The notes under the pieces were generated by a model. That model had not been told where the DNA came from, made no database searches, and worked only from the letters and a program-made list of their open reading frames with translations. Both the position numbers and the translations under genes were made by a program. From NCBI GenBank assembly GCA_963920525.1, contig OY986440.1, positions 15,471,379-15,535,378 on the forward strand: DNA of 64,000 nucleotides, given 5' to 3'. Shown piece after piece: positions 11,180 to 22,307 of this stretch. Positions within the stretch are counted from its first letter, which is position 1, and each line of letters begins with the position of its first letter. This DNA is from Dichetophora obliterata. Taxonomy: Eukaryota; Arthropoda; Insecta; Diptera; Sciomyzidae.

Positions 11180-12240
11180 TTATTAGATGTCTGTAGATGT
11201 GAGCGCAATTATCCATGTCAGTCTTAACATTTAGTCTCAATCGTTTAGGTACAGTAATAATGTGTAGCATTTCAAGCTATCATCGTCTCCTATAGTTTTT
11301 CTCTTGTTGCAGAACTTTAATTTTGTCTAAATCTGGAGCGTGTTCAGCCTTGGTACAATGGGCTGCTAATGCTGTTTTTTGTTCTAAAGGTTTGTCAAGT
11401 GATTTAAAATCTGACTTATGTCCTGCTATGCTCCTCCGTAATTTTGTTTTTGTCGTTCCAACATATACCTTTTCGCATAAATTGGATTCGTCACTTTTGC
11501 ACGGAATTTGATACATCAAATCCGATCTGCTTGTCAAGTTTACATTTAGTGTTTGTGTAAAGTGTTTGATGTTTTGAGAGATATTCTAAAATGGTCCTTA
11601 TTAAAAATATTGGACTTTTTAAACTTCTCTGAAAAACCGGGAATGTATGTCATGCTTTTATAAAATTTTGGGGGGGTCATTTGTCGTCAATTTGTCATTT
11701 ACTGTTCTGTCTGAATGTTTAAGAAGTTTTTTAATTAAAAAATCCGGCAAACAGTTTTTCTTTAACATACCTTTAAGCTTAATCGCAATGTTCTTGTGGA
11801 ATTTTTTGTCACTTATTTCATAAACCCGGTTTGTAAAATTTTTAGCTGTGTTAATTATAATATTTTTTGGATGTTCAGAATAAAAATTGACTATTGATAA
11901 TTTCTCTTTTATTGTTTTTTCTTATTAGTAATGTGTCAAGGTAATGTAGTTTACTGTCAGTTGCATTTTCTAACTTGAACTTTATTCTGGTCATATCTAA
12001 CTATCGCAAAAAGGTCGTCTACACATTTGGTAACTAATTTTGGTTTCACTGAGAGATCGTCTAAACATTTATCTAAAAGGTCTTCTACTTCTACTTACGT
12101 CCGCTACTATTGGTGACGCAGGTGATCCCATAGCCGTGCCTCGTAATTGTAAATAAATTTTGTTGTCATATTTTAAACATCTGGTGTCTTTTACACAAAG
12201 TAATAAAATGTCAGAAAACTGTTTTTTAAAAAATTAATAA
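11180..12240 (-). mobile_element. Penelope-like retroelement remnant
   Basis: The minus strand carries, in order, the C-terminal half of a Penelope-type RT and a GIY-YIG endonuclease. That combination is specific to Penelope-like elements. The 5' half is missing and the frames are broken. No LTR-like flanks were seen. Confidence 0.85.
11280..12235 (-). pseudogene. Penelope-like RT and GIY-YIG endonuclease fragment
   Basis: Minus-strand translation gives LRGTAMGSPASPIVADV near 12100-12155 (RT motif of the Penelope type) and TKCVDDLFAIV near 12000-12035 (catalytic DD box). After several frame breaks comes DLMYQIPC...EKVYVGTTKTKLRRSIAGHK at 11537-11280, where Y-Q-I and V-Y-V-G-T correspond to the GIY and YIG strands and the following R-x-x-H-K matches the endonuclease helix. 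The intact protein would use the endonuclease to open target DNA for reverse transcription. This copy has at least three frameshifts and is not functional. Confidence 0.85.
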
Positions 12241-13930
12241 ATTAAACTTAAATTATTATTACATTCAAAAGTTTTACTTTTATCTTTTTGTTCAATAAAA
12301 AATCAATAAATCAAAAGCGAATATAGGATAATAATAATTATTTATACGAACTACCAAGTAACACTATGTATAGCAGCTAGTTTCTAATAAAACACTTTGA
12401 TGAAACATAAAAAAAAATTGAATTTTTACTCGGATAACAAAGTTATGGTTAATTAATTAGTTGAGCAGACTGTCTAGGACCGGGTACATATGCTTTAATA
12501 AATTCTTTTTATGAGCAAAACTCATATACATTTCTCCAATTATGAAAAAAGAAAAAATATGCATTTATCTTAGAAGAGACTTATTTTTAAACATAAGTTT
12601 TTTCTTTGCTTCTAATTCAATTCAACACAAATTAACTCTAACCGCACAAGGCCAGGTACTCTGCTTAATCCTTAAAATTAATAAAAAAACGGGTTTCTCG
12701 AACAAGCCCACAACGGGTTTGACAAGCCTATTTACCCACTGTTATATATACAGTGCCTGTGTGCACCGTGTCACAGTTTTGCTACCACTGATTTAGACAA
12801 TTTGTTGTAGCAATGCAACGGTCCTTGCGCGAATGCGTGCGTATGTGTAAGGGTGTATGTGTGTGGGAATTCTGTGTACGAGTATGCGAGTAGAACGTAC
12901 AAAGGATGGACATTTTATTCACTGCTCTGCACGTTACGAAAAATAGAAGCATGATCAAATTATTGTTGTTGAACGCGCAAATTTGTAATTAAAATAAAGA
13001 AATAATAATAATAATTAAAGTTTTACATCACTAAGAGATAAAAGTGTATTGTTTGGTAACGCAGTAAATCAGGTATAAGTTTAAAAAACGTCATGCAAAT
13101 CTGGCAAACAGTTAAAAAAAATAAACTTTTCAATATATGTATATATATATATATATGTAAATATACTCAATTAAATTTGTACTTAGAAAAATGCTTGCCA
13201 AGAAAGAAAGGAAAAACAGGAAGAAAAAAAAAACAAATGGTGTATACATTTTAAACTGGTGTTTGATAAAAAAATAAATACAAGAATTTACAAATAAAAA
13301 GATAAAACACAGGAATTATTTAATGAAAATAATAGAAATTGTTGAATTCCTGTAATGAGTGTAATTTAAAGAATGTTCATTCAATAAGGCTCAATTTTTA
13401 GCTACGTCAAATAGAACAAATACAACAGAGTAGATAACAGTTGTCTTCTTATTGAGGAAATCTCATAAAAAGTTCAAAATAAAAATACAAATCTTTTTGT
13501 ATATACATATGTATATGCATATACTAGAACGATTCAAGAAAACCAAAGGGTTCAATTTGTGAAGGTATGTTGAAAAATAGCTGCCATTAAATCGTCAAAA
13601 ATACTTCCTGAAAATTTTGATCCAAAAATATTAAGGCATTGCTAAGTCTTTGTTTTTCGAAAATATTGGCCACATTTCAAAAATAGTGCTGTTTTAAAAT
13701 TACATCAAGAAAGAATGTGATGATCTCATGGTCTTACTCCAAGATAGGAATATTTTTTGAGTCAAATTTCCAACAGTTCGGTGAAGTGAACCGCTATGAG
13801 TAAAAAAACCCTTTCCACAGAGGCGTAGCTAGAAGCTTTGTTGCGGTTACTAAATGTTCCGCCTCTTTTTGTTTATGCCACATAAATTCTTTATTTAAAA
13901 AAATGTTTATAATTAAAAAAAATTATCTTC
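12241..13930. other. Long AT-rich stretch with little structure
   Basis: No gene, TIR pair or domain was recognised. It includes a TATATATATATATATG microsatellite at about 13138-13157 and a short GTATATACATATGTATATGCATAT palindromic run near 13499-13522. The ORF-like stretch at 12542 has no recognisable feature. Confidence 0.45.
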
Positions 13931-14004
13931 GCCCATTGCGTGCCCATCGAACTCACTACATTTTAGTTTGTAAACCAACCGTTTAGCCAACTGGGCTACC
14001 GGCG
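13931..14004 (-). repeat. tRNA-like unit (SINE head or tRNA pseudogene)
   Basis: On the minus strand a 74-bp unit reads CGCCGGTAGCCCAGTTGGCT (D-arm and A box), a GGTTTACAAAC-containing anticodon-like arm, then GAGTTCGATGGG (B box). The acceptor stem pairs only partly, so it is not a functional tRNA by eye. It abuts the 3' side of the RNase H LINE. Confidence 0.6.
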
Positions 14005-14009
14005 CGATT

Positions 14010-16200
14010 ATTTCTGCTCGATATGGCTAGTTTATAGTTATTTAGTTTATAGTGGTCCCATGTGCACCGCGACCCATTGTGCATGCCCTTAGTTAACACT
14101 CCAGATTTAGGCTTTTTATATATTTTAGCACTGTCTCTGGCTTGGTGTTCCAAATTGTTGACGGGGGCACTTCTACCCCTCCAAAATGGAAGCGTCTTAG
14201 GCTGTGGATTGCCGGACATTCACAAAGAATGTGTTCAGGGGTTTCTTCTTCCTGCTCGCATAGTCTACAGACGTCTGATTCAGAAAGACCCATCTTTTTA
14301 AGATGGTATCTGATTGAGCAGTGGCCTGTGAAGAAACTGGTGAGAATTCTAAGGTCTGCTTTACTTGGAGTTAAAAATTTCTTAGATTGCCTTTGTCCAT
14401 TAGTGTTGTTCCAGTGGCACTGAAATTTCTTAGCTTCCCGTATTCTAATTTTTTTTTCTAGAATGCAGACTTTCGCTAAGCTGCAGAATGGTTCAGGTCC
14501 TATTAGAGTTCGAGACGCTCCTCTTTTGGCAAGGCAGTCCGCCCTTTCGTTGCCCTCGAATCTTTCGTAACCTGGAACCCACCATAATTCTATTTTGTTG
14601 CTTTTTTCCCAGCGTATTTTATAGTTCTACGCAGTTGGAGACTAGTCTTGATTCAAGTTCGTAGGCTTGAAGGGCTTTCAAGGCCGCTTGACTATCTGAA
14701 AGTATGTAGATGTGAGCTCCCTTCGATTTCCTGCGGAGAAATTCTCTGACACAAACTTCAATGGCATATACCTCCGCCTGGAATATTGTCGGCGTGTTCC
14801 CATTGGAAGAGCTTTTTGGAACTTGGGACCATATATCCCCGCTCCCGTTACTCCATTTTCGAGTTTTGACCCATCAGTGTACCATATCTGTGGGCCAGGA
14901 TCAACTGTGAAGCTATCATTCCTCCATAGTTGCCTATTGGGTACAACGGCCTTGTAGCGTATTGTGAAGTTTACCTTTGGCAGCATCCTGTCGGGGATTA
15001 ATTTTCGAAGGTTTTTAGTATCTTCATGTGACCTGTTAAATTCATTGCCTTGTAATCACCCATTTCCTCCTTTCTTAGTGCACTTAGACATGCCTCTTTT
15101 TCGATAATGATCGTTAAAGGGAGTAGCTCTATTATTACATTCAGAGCTTCAGATGGGCACGTTCTCATTGCCCCAGTGATACTAATGCACGCCATTCTTT
15201 GCAGCTTTATCAGTTGATTAGCTGCTGTGCGCTGTTGGACCTTGGGCCACCATGCAAGTGCTGCATAATCATTTTCGGTTTGAGGCCCCACATTTTGCCA
15301 TGGAGGCGTTGACAGGCAAAAAGGGCACGTGTTGCCCTGCCTGTAATTGAATCTAAGTGGGTGTTCCAACTGCTTGTCAAAAATCTCTCCTAAGTACTTG
15401 ATCTCATTTGAAAAGTCAATGACTTATCCATCCAGGGTAGGTCTTACTAGATTTAGGCTTTTTTTCATGGCGAAGGGTATCAGAATTGTTTTGTCAGGAT
15501 TTATGCTTAACCCTTTTTCCTTACACCATATTGAAGTTATACGGAGGGCACTTTGCATTCTGTCCGCTATTGTTGGTTCATGACTGCCCAGACTTGAAAT
15601 AACCAGATCATCCGCATATCCTCTGGTGTCAAAACCCTGGTTGTTGAGACTTGCGATAAGTTCGTCCACGACTAGGGTCCACAGAAGAGGTGAAAGTACC
15701 CCTCCTTGCGGGCATCCTCTAGTGGCAGTAATCGTGCTACGAATTCCACTAAGCTCAAACGTTATGATTCTGCTTTTTAGCATGATTAAAGATTTGTAAT
15801 CTGCATTGCTGCTTTGATCGCATTGTATGACGTGTTGGCAAAAGCGCCTTGAATGTCAATGAAGACACATAGCGCTGTTTGTTTTGCTTCAAAAGCTTCT
15901 TCGATCGTGCCGGTAAGGCTGTGTATGGCGGTGACAGTGGATTTGCCGGCTTGGTAAACAAATTGAAACCTGTTTAGAGGGATGCTCTTCAAGCTAGTCT
16001 CGTAAGTTTACGAGTCTGATAGTCCTCATCGAGCAGCTTTCGTGGAATGCTAGTGTTAAATTGGTTTTGAGTTGTTTGGCCTCAAATTCAAGCTCTTCCC
16101 TAGTTACAATGGGTTGAGTTGAGTAATTTGGGTTGAGATTTAGTGTATGCCTAAAGATTTCCCAATTAGTATTACTTGATATAAGTGCATACATAAAAAA
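14010..16200 (-). mobile_element. RNase H-bearing LINE (I/LOA/R1-like), 3' part with internal deletion
   Basis: Minus-strand order: EN-RT linker (16194-15994), RT core (15990-15424), RT thumb region, RNase H (14986-14650) and a C-terminal Cys/His motif (14293-14093). The linker joins directly to the middle RT motifs, so the first RT motifs are deleted near 15990. The presence of RNase H separates it from the CR1-like LINEs in this window. The missing front half is represented by a related fragment at 21375-23640. Confidence 0.85.
14093..16194 (-). pseudogene. LINE ORF2 fragment: RT, RNase H, CCHC-like tail
   Basis: RT motifs: FVYQAGKSTVTAIHSL, CVFIDIQGAFANTS, RGCPQGGVLSPLLWTLVVDE and the catalytic GYADDLVI. 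RNase H: IWYTDGSKLENGVTGAG holds the first catalytic Asp, and after a frameshift near 14815 the other frame gives FQAEVYAIEV (catalytic Glu) and ILSDSQAALKAL (second Asp). The C-terminal VCRLCEQEEETPEHILCECP is the Cys/His motif that ends many RNase H-type LINE ORF2 proteins. At least four frame breaks show it is dead. Confidence 0.88.
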
Positions 16201-16604
16201 ATATCAATGAAGTAAGCAACATAGAATATTTCAACTTATACATTGACATTCTATGAGGTGACCAAATGTCAAAACTCACTGAATATTTTGACAGCTGTAT
16301 GAATTTGGTTACTTTGACATCTACTGAAACATAAAAATTGGAAAAATTATCATTACTATCGGATGACCCTTGAGTAAGAAACTGTTTAGACTTTTACTCT
16401 TTCTTCACATTCTTTATACTTCCCTGTAACTTTTTCGATGAAGTAAAGCTATAAAAGCAAAAACTAAAGACTCTAAGTATTTCTTAAGATTGAATGGAAA
16501 TTAGCTCAAGATGACGGAACACACGGATACAATAAAATTAATAGTAGGAGGAGGGGAGAAGGGTAGGAGAGGTGGTGGCTGGAAGAGTAGAGAATTTTAA
16601 TATC
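16201..16604. other. No gene; small imperfect inverted repeat
   Basis: A short imperfect palindrome around 16255-16325 pairs GTGACCAAATGTCAAAA with a later TTTGGTTACTTTGACA. It may be a tiny MITE; otherwise nothing was recognised. Confidence 0.35.
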
Positions 16605-17345
16605 AAACAAAAAAGTTTTTATTTTAAGTAATAGCTTTTGAGCCATAAGTTGTGATTGGAAAGAGATATTGGGGTAATTTTTTCACACAAATTATTTTTG
16701 AGACTTGACATTTTTGCAAAAAATATAAAAACAACATTTTGGAAAAAATAAATTTCAACAAATCAAAAATCAAAAATCTTTTGTTGTTGATTAAACAATT
16801 TTTGCGCAAAATTGGAAAAATTTTTGCAAACTAATGCTTGGCCATATAAAAGGGTAATCAAAAATGCAATTTTTACTTGTTTTTTTTTACAACAAAAACA
16901 ATTTTTGAGACAGTTTTTGACTAAAAAGTCAATATTTTGGATCTCGTTTGAAAAAAAAGATAAAAAATATATACACTGAACTCACGGTACAGCTCAAACT
17001 ATTTTTGTGAAGTGTTTTTATTGAAACAAAAAAATTTTAATTAATACATTAATAAGCTGCGAAGATATTTGCATCGAAAATCAAAACTTTGATTTTCATG
17101 TCATTTTTTCATCATATTCAACGTCATCATATGTAACGATATTTTATTAAAAAAGTCGTTGTAATAAAAATTTCTAAAATTTTGAAGGTACATATGTGAA
17201 TGTTTTTGGTGTAAAAATAACAGAAGTTTTTTGAAAATTAATTTGTCAAAAAAATTCAGTTTCAAAAAAGTATAAAAATAACCAAAATACCGTTAGTTGA
17301 AAAAGGGCAGAGGGGCGTGATACTAAGCATGTAACAAATATTTCT
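16605..17345 (+). repeat. Dispersed repeat family A, copy 2 (most complete)
   Basis: About 740 bp, non-coding, matching 43450-45380 in the same orientation and 690-1010 in reverse. Landmarks: GAGCCATAAGTTGTGATTGG, GAGACTTGAC, ACAACATTTTGGAAAAAA, CAAAACTTTGATTTTCATG and AAAGGGCAGAGGGGCGTGA. This copy is uninterrupted and so serves as the pre-insertion reference for the 43-45-kb copy. Confidence 0.7.
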
Positions 17346-17358
17346 AGAATGCACTCAA

Positions 17359-17606
17359 TTAGGGCATTCACAAAGTGTGCTATCATGTCATTATGTCCCA
17401 TTGTCCTAAGATTTCACACTAGTTTAAACATTTTATTGTTGCCTTCCATATAAAAAAGTACTAACATATTACAACTCTGAAAGCTATGTTTATTGAAGTG
17501 TCGTAATCAAACAGTTGTTTATTATTTGCATTTATTTATCTTGTAAGTTTTAGTTGTAAAATTTTAGGACAATATGACATAATAGCACACCTTGTGAATT
17601 CCCTAA
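17359..17606. mobile_element. 248-bp MITE upstream of the coding exon
   Basis: Inverted ends TTAGGGCATTCACAAAGTGT and TTAGGGAATTCACAAGGTGT, continuing with GCTAT-ATGTCAT-TTGTCCTAA on both arms (about 50 bp, few mismatches). Lies 140 bp before the splice acceptor, so probably within the intron. Confidence 0.85.
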
Positions 17607-17728
17607 ATATGTATACTACATAAATGTGAGCGCAATCTTTCGAGGCGTTTAGATGAATAAAAGCCAAACAAACAAACAAATTGAAAACGAGTTTTATTAA
17701 TATAGATAGCAAGTTCTAAACAAACGTA

Positions 17729-17748
17729 TTTTTCTTTTCTTACTGCAG
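17729..17748 (+). other. Splice acceptor for the 17766 coding exon
   Basis: A pyrimidine-rich tract TTTTTCTTTTCTTACTGCAG ends in AG at 17747-17748. The exon then has 17 nt of 5' UTR before the ATG, so at least one non-coding 5' exon must lie upstream. Confidence 0.7.
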
Positions 17749-17765
17749 AATTCACATCAACAGCA

Positions 17766-19967
17766 ATGATTTATCCAAAATTTCCACAGCGTTATCTGGC
17801 GGCTATTGTATTCTGTCTAATACTAACTCTGGCAGCATTGGGCGGAATATTTTTAATATGTCTTTTTAATGGAAATTCCACACCACTGATTTTTGCTTCC
17901 GATACGAGTGCTGCTGCTGCTGTTGCCAAGCCACCAAACTATTTTTACGGCAACGATGACAAATTTAGCAACAACTATCAGCAGAATTTATTACAACACA
18001 AAGAAAAACAGGTTCAGCAAGAAAGCGCGGAGTCGCAGCATTCTCTTGTAACTCTCGATGAATTGGCGGCGGCAGTAACAACTGGTAGCCAAATCTCAGA
18101 GGAGCAACAAGTACCCAGAAGAATGAAACAGCAACAGCAAAAGCAACGTGTTGCAAATAGGCGTGAGAATTACCAACGCATGATATCCGCAGCATCTGAA
18201 CCGGTGCTTGCCAACTCTGATGAGCTGTCGCTGGAGCATCAGCAAGCAATGTTTTCACAGCAACAAAAGCTACAGCATCAGCCACAGTTGCTGCAACCTA
18301 GCAGCGACATAACTGATAGCATTGAGGCAGCAGCTTTCAAAAAGGTTACAACGGGCGACGAAAATGACGACAACGATGTCAGGCTTGTGTCAGCACTCAC
18401 ATCGATAGAAAGTTTTCAGTATCAAATCCCAAGCAGCAGCAGCAGCAGCGAAAACTCAGACACTATTTATATCGACGATTTCGAGCGTCAAAGCGACAGT
18501 GGCAAAATACGCATCGACGATACAAGTGGCGGCAGTGATGATGATGATAGTGATGACGATGTTCCGAGCGACAGCATGCGAATCAACAATTTTACTGATG
18601 CAGTTGTCGATGATGCAAACGATATAAATCCAGCCATGACGACGACAATATTCTCAACGGCAACAGCATCAGTAGCTCAAAACAGCAGCAGCGGCAACGG
18701 CAACATAAACATAATTAATTATAAAGTGCATCACAGCAAGCAACGCAACAGCAAGCACAGGCAGCAGTTGACAGCGTTGATGAAAAAGAAACGTAAACAG
18801 CAGCGACTGCTAAGCAAGTTACAGAATAAGAGCAACAACAATAACAACAACAACAACATTGTTAAGTTAAGTTCCGATAAGCAGCTCAAACATCAGCTAT
18901 TGCAGTACTCCACACAAAAAGTTAAAAAGCACCTTAACCTCCAGCACAGATCGAATCGCTTTACAGCATACGACAGCAACAGCAGCAGCAGCAGCAGCAG
19001 CGGAGGCATCAACGATATTGATGAAATGATTGTCAACAGTGGTAGTGGCGATTTTAATAGTGATGATATAAACGATAACGATGACAGTGACGATGATGAT
19101 TACGATATTGATGCAGACACGGCAAACTACATAAAACGCATGAACTTAAAAATTTGGCGCACAATCAACAGCAACGTAGCTGGAAACTCAAAAACGCTAG
19201 GCAAAAGCCAGGAGCAACAAAAGCAGCACCAGCAGTTAAAACAACTACAAACCTTCGGCAACAAGAACAGCAATAAAAAAAAGCAGCATCGACGCTTCAA
19301 ACATAAACAAGCAATGTCTGCGGACAGCAACTATAGCTTCAACAGCAAGCAACAACAACAACAAAATTCACACGATATACCAAATGATGTCGACAATTTC
19401 TATAGCATAAGCAGTGAAACTGTTGCGGATCTTTCTGTGCCGCAGCTTAAATATGAGAAGGAGACGTTGGCACCAACCGAAACTTTGTCACATCAAGAAA
19501 AAGATTCGTTAATGCGGAAGAGTAGCAACGTCAGTAACAACAATAATAATCGCATAAATCAGATATCAGCAGCAGCAGCAGCAACAACAAGGAATACACT
19601 CGCAATAAACAATAGCAGCAGTCAATGGTTGCAATTTTCGCCAACATATGGCATAAACAATGTAACCAGTAGCACTAGCATTCAAGTTAATAATACGTCC
19701 ACACCACAACACCAGCAGCAACAACAACAGCAGCAACAACAGCAGTTGTCGTCGAGATTTATTACTAATTTAGCAGCAGCAGAGCCAGCTGCAAAATCTG
19801 TTGCTACTAGCGCTGGTGGCTCAGCTGCATGGCTTGAAACACGTACGCGCCGCATCATGGGCAATGTGAAGAAGAGCGAAGAGCGCTCCAGGCAGCTGCT
19901 GTTGTGTGAGGAGGCGGGAGGTGGCGAGCTGTGCCGAATGCTATTCAAGGGACACCTGAATGAGTAG
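17766..19967 (+). CDS. Unrecognised low-complexity protein with one N-terminal membrane segment
   Basis: A 733-residue frame in one exon. Residues about 11-33 (LAAIVFCLILTLAALGG onward) form a hydrophobic segment after a short basic N-terminus, so it is either a type II membrane protein or has an uncleaved or cleaved signal. The middle is Gln-, Asn- and Ser-rich, with CAG/CAA runs, acidic blocks (SGGSDDDDSDDD near 255; NDNDDSDDDDYD near 440) and basic Lys/Arg/Gln blocks. The C-terminus holds RTRR, a furin-type site, then 30-odd residues with Cys714 and Cys723 and the end RMLFKGHLNE. Codon-level structure and the unbroken 2.2-kb frame argue for a real gene. I know no family for it. It sits between LINE fragments on the opposite strand. 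Function is unknown; a precursor releasing a small cystine-loop peptide is one speculative reading. Confidence 0.8.
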   Translation: MIYPKFPQRYLAAIVFCLILTLAALGGIFLICLFNGNSTPLIFASDTSAAAAVAKPPNYFYGNDDKFSNNYQQNLLQHKEKQVQQESAESQHSLVTLDELAAAVTTGSQISEEQQVPRRMKQQQQKQRVANRRENYQRMISAASEPVLANSDELSLEHQQAMFSQQQKLQHQPQLLQPSSDITDSIEAAAFKKVTTGDENDDNDVRLVSALTSIESFQYQIPSSSSSSENSDTIYIDDFERQSDSGKIRIDDTSGGSDDDDSDDDVPSDSMRINNFTDAVVDDANDINPAMTTTIFSTATASVAQNSSSGNGNINIINYKVHHSKQRNSKHRQQLTALMKKKRKQQRLLSKLQNKSNNNNNNNNIVKLSSDKQLKHQLLQYSTQKVKKHLNLQHRSNRFTAYDSNSSSSSSSGGINDIDEMIVNSGSGDFNSDDINDNDDSDDDDYDIDADTANYIKRMNLKIWRTINSNVAGNSKTLGKSQEQQKQHQQLKQLQTFGNKNSNKKKQHRRFKHKQAMSADSNYSFNSKQQQQQNSHDIPNDVDNFYSISSETVADLSVPQLKYEKETLAPTETLSHQEKDSLMRKSSNVSNNNNNRINQISAAAAATTRNTLAINNSSSQWLQFSPTYGINNVTSSTSIQVNNTSTPQHQQQQQQQQQQQLSSRFITNLAAAEPAAKSVATSAGGSAAWLETRTRRIMGNVKKSEERSRQLLLCEEAGGGELCRMLFKGHLNE

Positions 19968-20170
19968 AATAGAGTAAAAAAAAAATTGTAAGCACACGAC
20001 AAACATACATACAAGCACACTTACTCAAACTCATAGATACATACATCACCTTGATTGGCAACAAATAATAGCAACAATCTACAGCTGTTGACAGACAACC
20101 TTAGAAAATGTGAAGATTTGTTTTCTTCTTATTAAATGTCAAAAAAATTCCTATGTTACAGCTGCTGCAT

Positions 20171-20344
20171 AAGGTTGTGGCCAGAGTGAATGCCGAAGCG
20201 AATAGACAGGCAGGCAGGCAGGCAGGCAGGCAAACTGTATAAACAAGCGAGATGAAAGTTAGCTTGGCTTTATTTCTATCTCGCTTCTTCACAGGCTACC
20301 TTCGCCTGTCTGTCTGAATCGGCTTTCACTCTGTTTAAAGCCTA
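20171..20344. mobile_element. MITE with CAGG microsatellite, downstream of the gene
   Basis: Inverted ends share CAGAGTGAA(T/A)GCCGA. The left arm runs into a six-fold CAGG repeat (20210-20232) and the right arm into CTGTCTGTCTG. The architecture resembles the larger element at 22310-22935, whose ends are CAGAGTAA(A/C)CGCTGA plus CAGG repeats. It could lie in the 3' UTR of the upstream gene. Confidence 0.65.
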
Positions 20345-20735
20345 AGAAAGGTTTAGACAACAATAAAAAAGAAAAATCAACTGTAGTTAGCAGCGCAGGT
20401 CGCAGTAGCGCCATCCCATTAGACATGGATAACGCAGTGTTGCCTTATTGAGTTGCAGCACTTAACTGCGTTATTGCGCTGATATGCTCACTTTATTAAA
20501 ACAAATACGCCCAGTAACAAAAATTCTTTCTAGCTTTATTGCCTTGCTGCGTTTATACGTGTACGAGCTCGATTTCCAAAGTATAACTTAACTTGAATTA
20601 AATTTTAAACTTCTCTCTTGTTTTACAGGCAATAAATGCAAACCATGCGCAAAGTTAAGTTTGGCTGCATGCTTAAAATCAGAGTGTTCGTGGGAGCAAT
20701 CAGTATTCGCTACCCCGCTCAAGAGTTTTCTTTGC
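20345..20735. other. No recognised feature
   Basis: A possible polyadenylation hexamer AATAAA occurs at about 20361 and could serve the upstream gene. Nothing else was recognised. Confidence 0.35.
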
Positions 20736-20738
20736 TAT

Positions 20739-21205
20739 CTTAATATATAAAAACGTTGGTGCGTATGTATGTCTGATAATCACGGCTGAACCACTGAGCT
20801 ATCGCCCTTATATTCACACCATATGATCGTGTGGTGCTCCAGATGTTTTTTGTTTATGTCAGAGCTCCCTAGATGGCGCTAGGGTAGCTTTTTAAAAATT
20901 CCTATTTATAACTCGATTTGGCTCAAATTCACAACACATGATATTTAAATAAAAATAAAGTCTTTGGTAATATTTGGACCCGATAGATGGCGTTGGGGTA
21001 TTTGGGGTTGAGATATTTTCGAAAATGTAGCCTTTCCATGTAAAATCGTTGGTGCGCCTGTTTGTGATTGCATAACTTCGGAACGACTTGCCCGATTGAG
21101 ATCATATTTGCACAATATATACGATGGTTCATGCCTATCCAATGGGTGGCACTGTTGTCAAGTTAATTGATATTTACACAACATGTCATAAAAAATTCAC
21201 CCTTA
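20739..21205 (+). repeat. Dispersed repeat family B, copy 1
   Basis: Starts TATATAAAAACGTTGGTGCG, then ATGTATGTCTG and a CACGGCTGAACCACTGAGCT block, with repeated 'gatggcgctagggtagctt' and 'gatggcgttggggtatttg' modules. A second copy of its first 120 bp starts at 21243. Non-coding. Confidence 0.65.
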
Positions 21206-21242
21206 TTTGTAGAAGACAATAAGGCGCAGAACAACGTTTGCC

Positions 21243-21370
21243 AGGCCATATAGTCTAAATATATAGAAATGTTGGTGCGAATGTATGTCTGACAATCACG
21301 GCTGAACCACTGAAGCTATACCCCTTATATTCACACCATATGAACTTGTGCTTCTTCTGATGGTTTTTTT
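21243..21370 (+). repeat. Dispersed repeat family B, copy 2, truncated
   Basis: Repeats the start of the 20739 copy: TATATAGAAATGTTGGTGCG, ATGTATGTCTGACAATCACG and GCTGAACCACTGAAGCTATA, with about 90% identity by eye over 110 bp. It breaks off where the LINE fragment begins. Confidence 0.7.
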
Positions 21371-22307
21371 TTGTAAGATTCCATAGTAGAGGCGAGAGAA
21401 ACACTCCCTGGGGTGTCCCACTTGCATTTAGTGCACCAATCAGCTCGAACCCTTCTGTACTTAAGTATATTGTCTAGCCATAGGTTTATAGCTGGTGGGG
21501 CATCAATTGCAAGTAATCCATTCAGGATTTCCCCCTAGTTGATACATTGCTCTATATCATAGTTGATTTATTGTTCAGATATCTTGAAAAGCACCAAGTG
21601 TGTATTTTTTCTGGTGGAGGGCTTTTTCTATTGGCGCTAAACAAGGCAGTGTAGTGCCGTCTCAACCGATCAGGTTGCTAGCTGGATTGTATCATTCCTT
21701 AGGTGAAAGTCAATCAGTTTCTCGAGCGTTTAGAGTACAAAGGAGGTTCGACTTACTGGCCTGTAGTCCTTCGGATACAAGTGGCTGCTCTTATCTGCTT
21801 TCGGTAAGAATACGACTCTTGCTGTCCTCCAGGCCACGAGGGCACATAGTTTTACCTGATAACTCCGTTAAATATATTCTCAAGCCACGGCACGACTCGT
21901 GATCATCTGGTCGCGGCAATTTGTATCCCGAAAACGAGTTCTTAGCCCACATGATTTTGACTGACGTTATTAAGTATGTGGAACCAGTAGCTGGTTTGTC
22001 CAGTTTCTACGTATTGCAATAGTATTTGGAGCTTTAGTACAGTCAGAAAAATGTTCCTTTAATATCAATTCAAGGGATTCTTGACTGCTCTCCGTGAGAG
22101 TAGCTTCCTGAGCCTTGCTGTGTCCTCTTGGTCTATTCTATGCTTGAGCAGAAGTTCTTTTTGAAGAGTGTGTTTTTACTCTGCGCACATTTGTTTTAAA
22201 AATTTTAAGCCTGCATTTGTATTCCCCCATATTTCCTCTTGGTCAGCTATTTTGTCTAGTTTGCAGAAATATTTTAGGTCGGGTCTTTGCTCGTAAGATC
22301 TCTGGTC

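Noticed and set aside
13931..14004. Functional tRNA gene
   Set aside because: Length and both boxes are tRNA-like, but acceptor and anticodon stems pair poorly by eye; kept as a tRNA-like repeat only.
14062..14423. Two overlapping plus-strand frames
   Set aside because: Antisense of the Cys/His tail of the RNase H-type LINE.
17965..18285. Minus-strand 106-residue frame
   Set aside because: Antisense shadow of the Gln-rich region of the 17766 gene.
19682..20020. Minus-strand frame with a Cys-rich run
   Set aside because: The cysteines come from reading CAG/CAA repeats of the plus-strand gene in antisense; no start context or domain.
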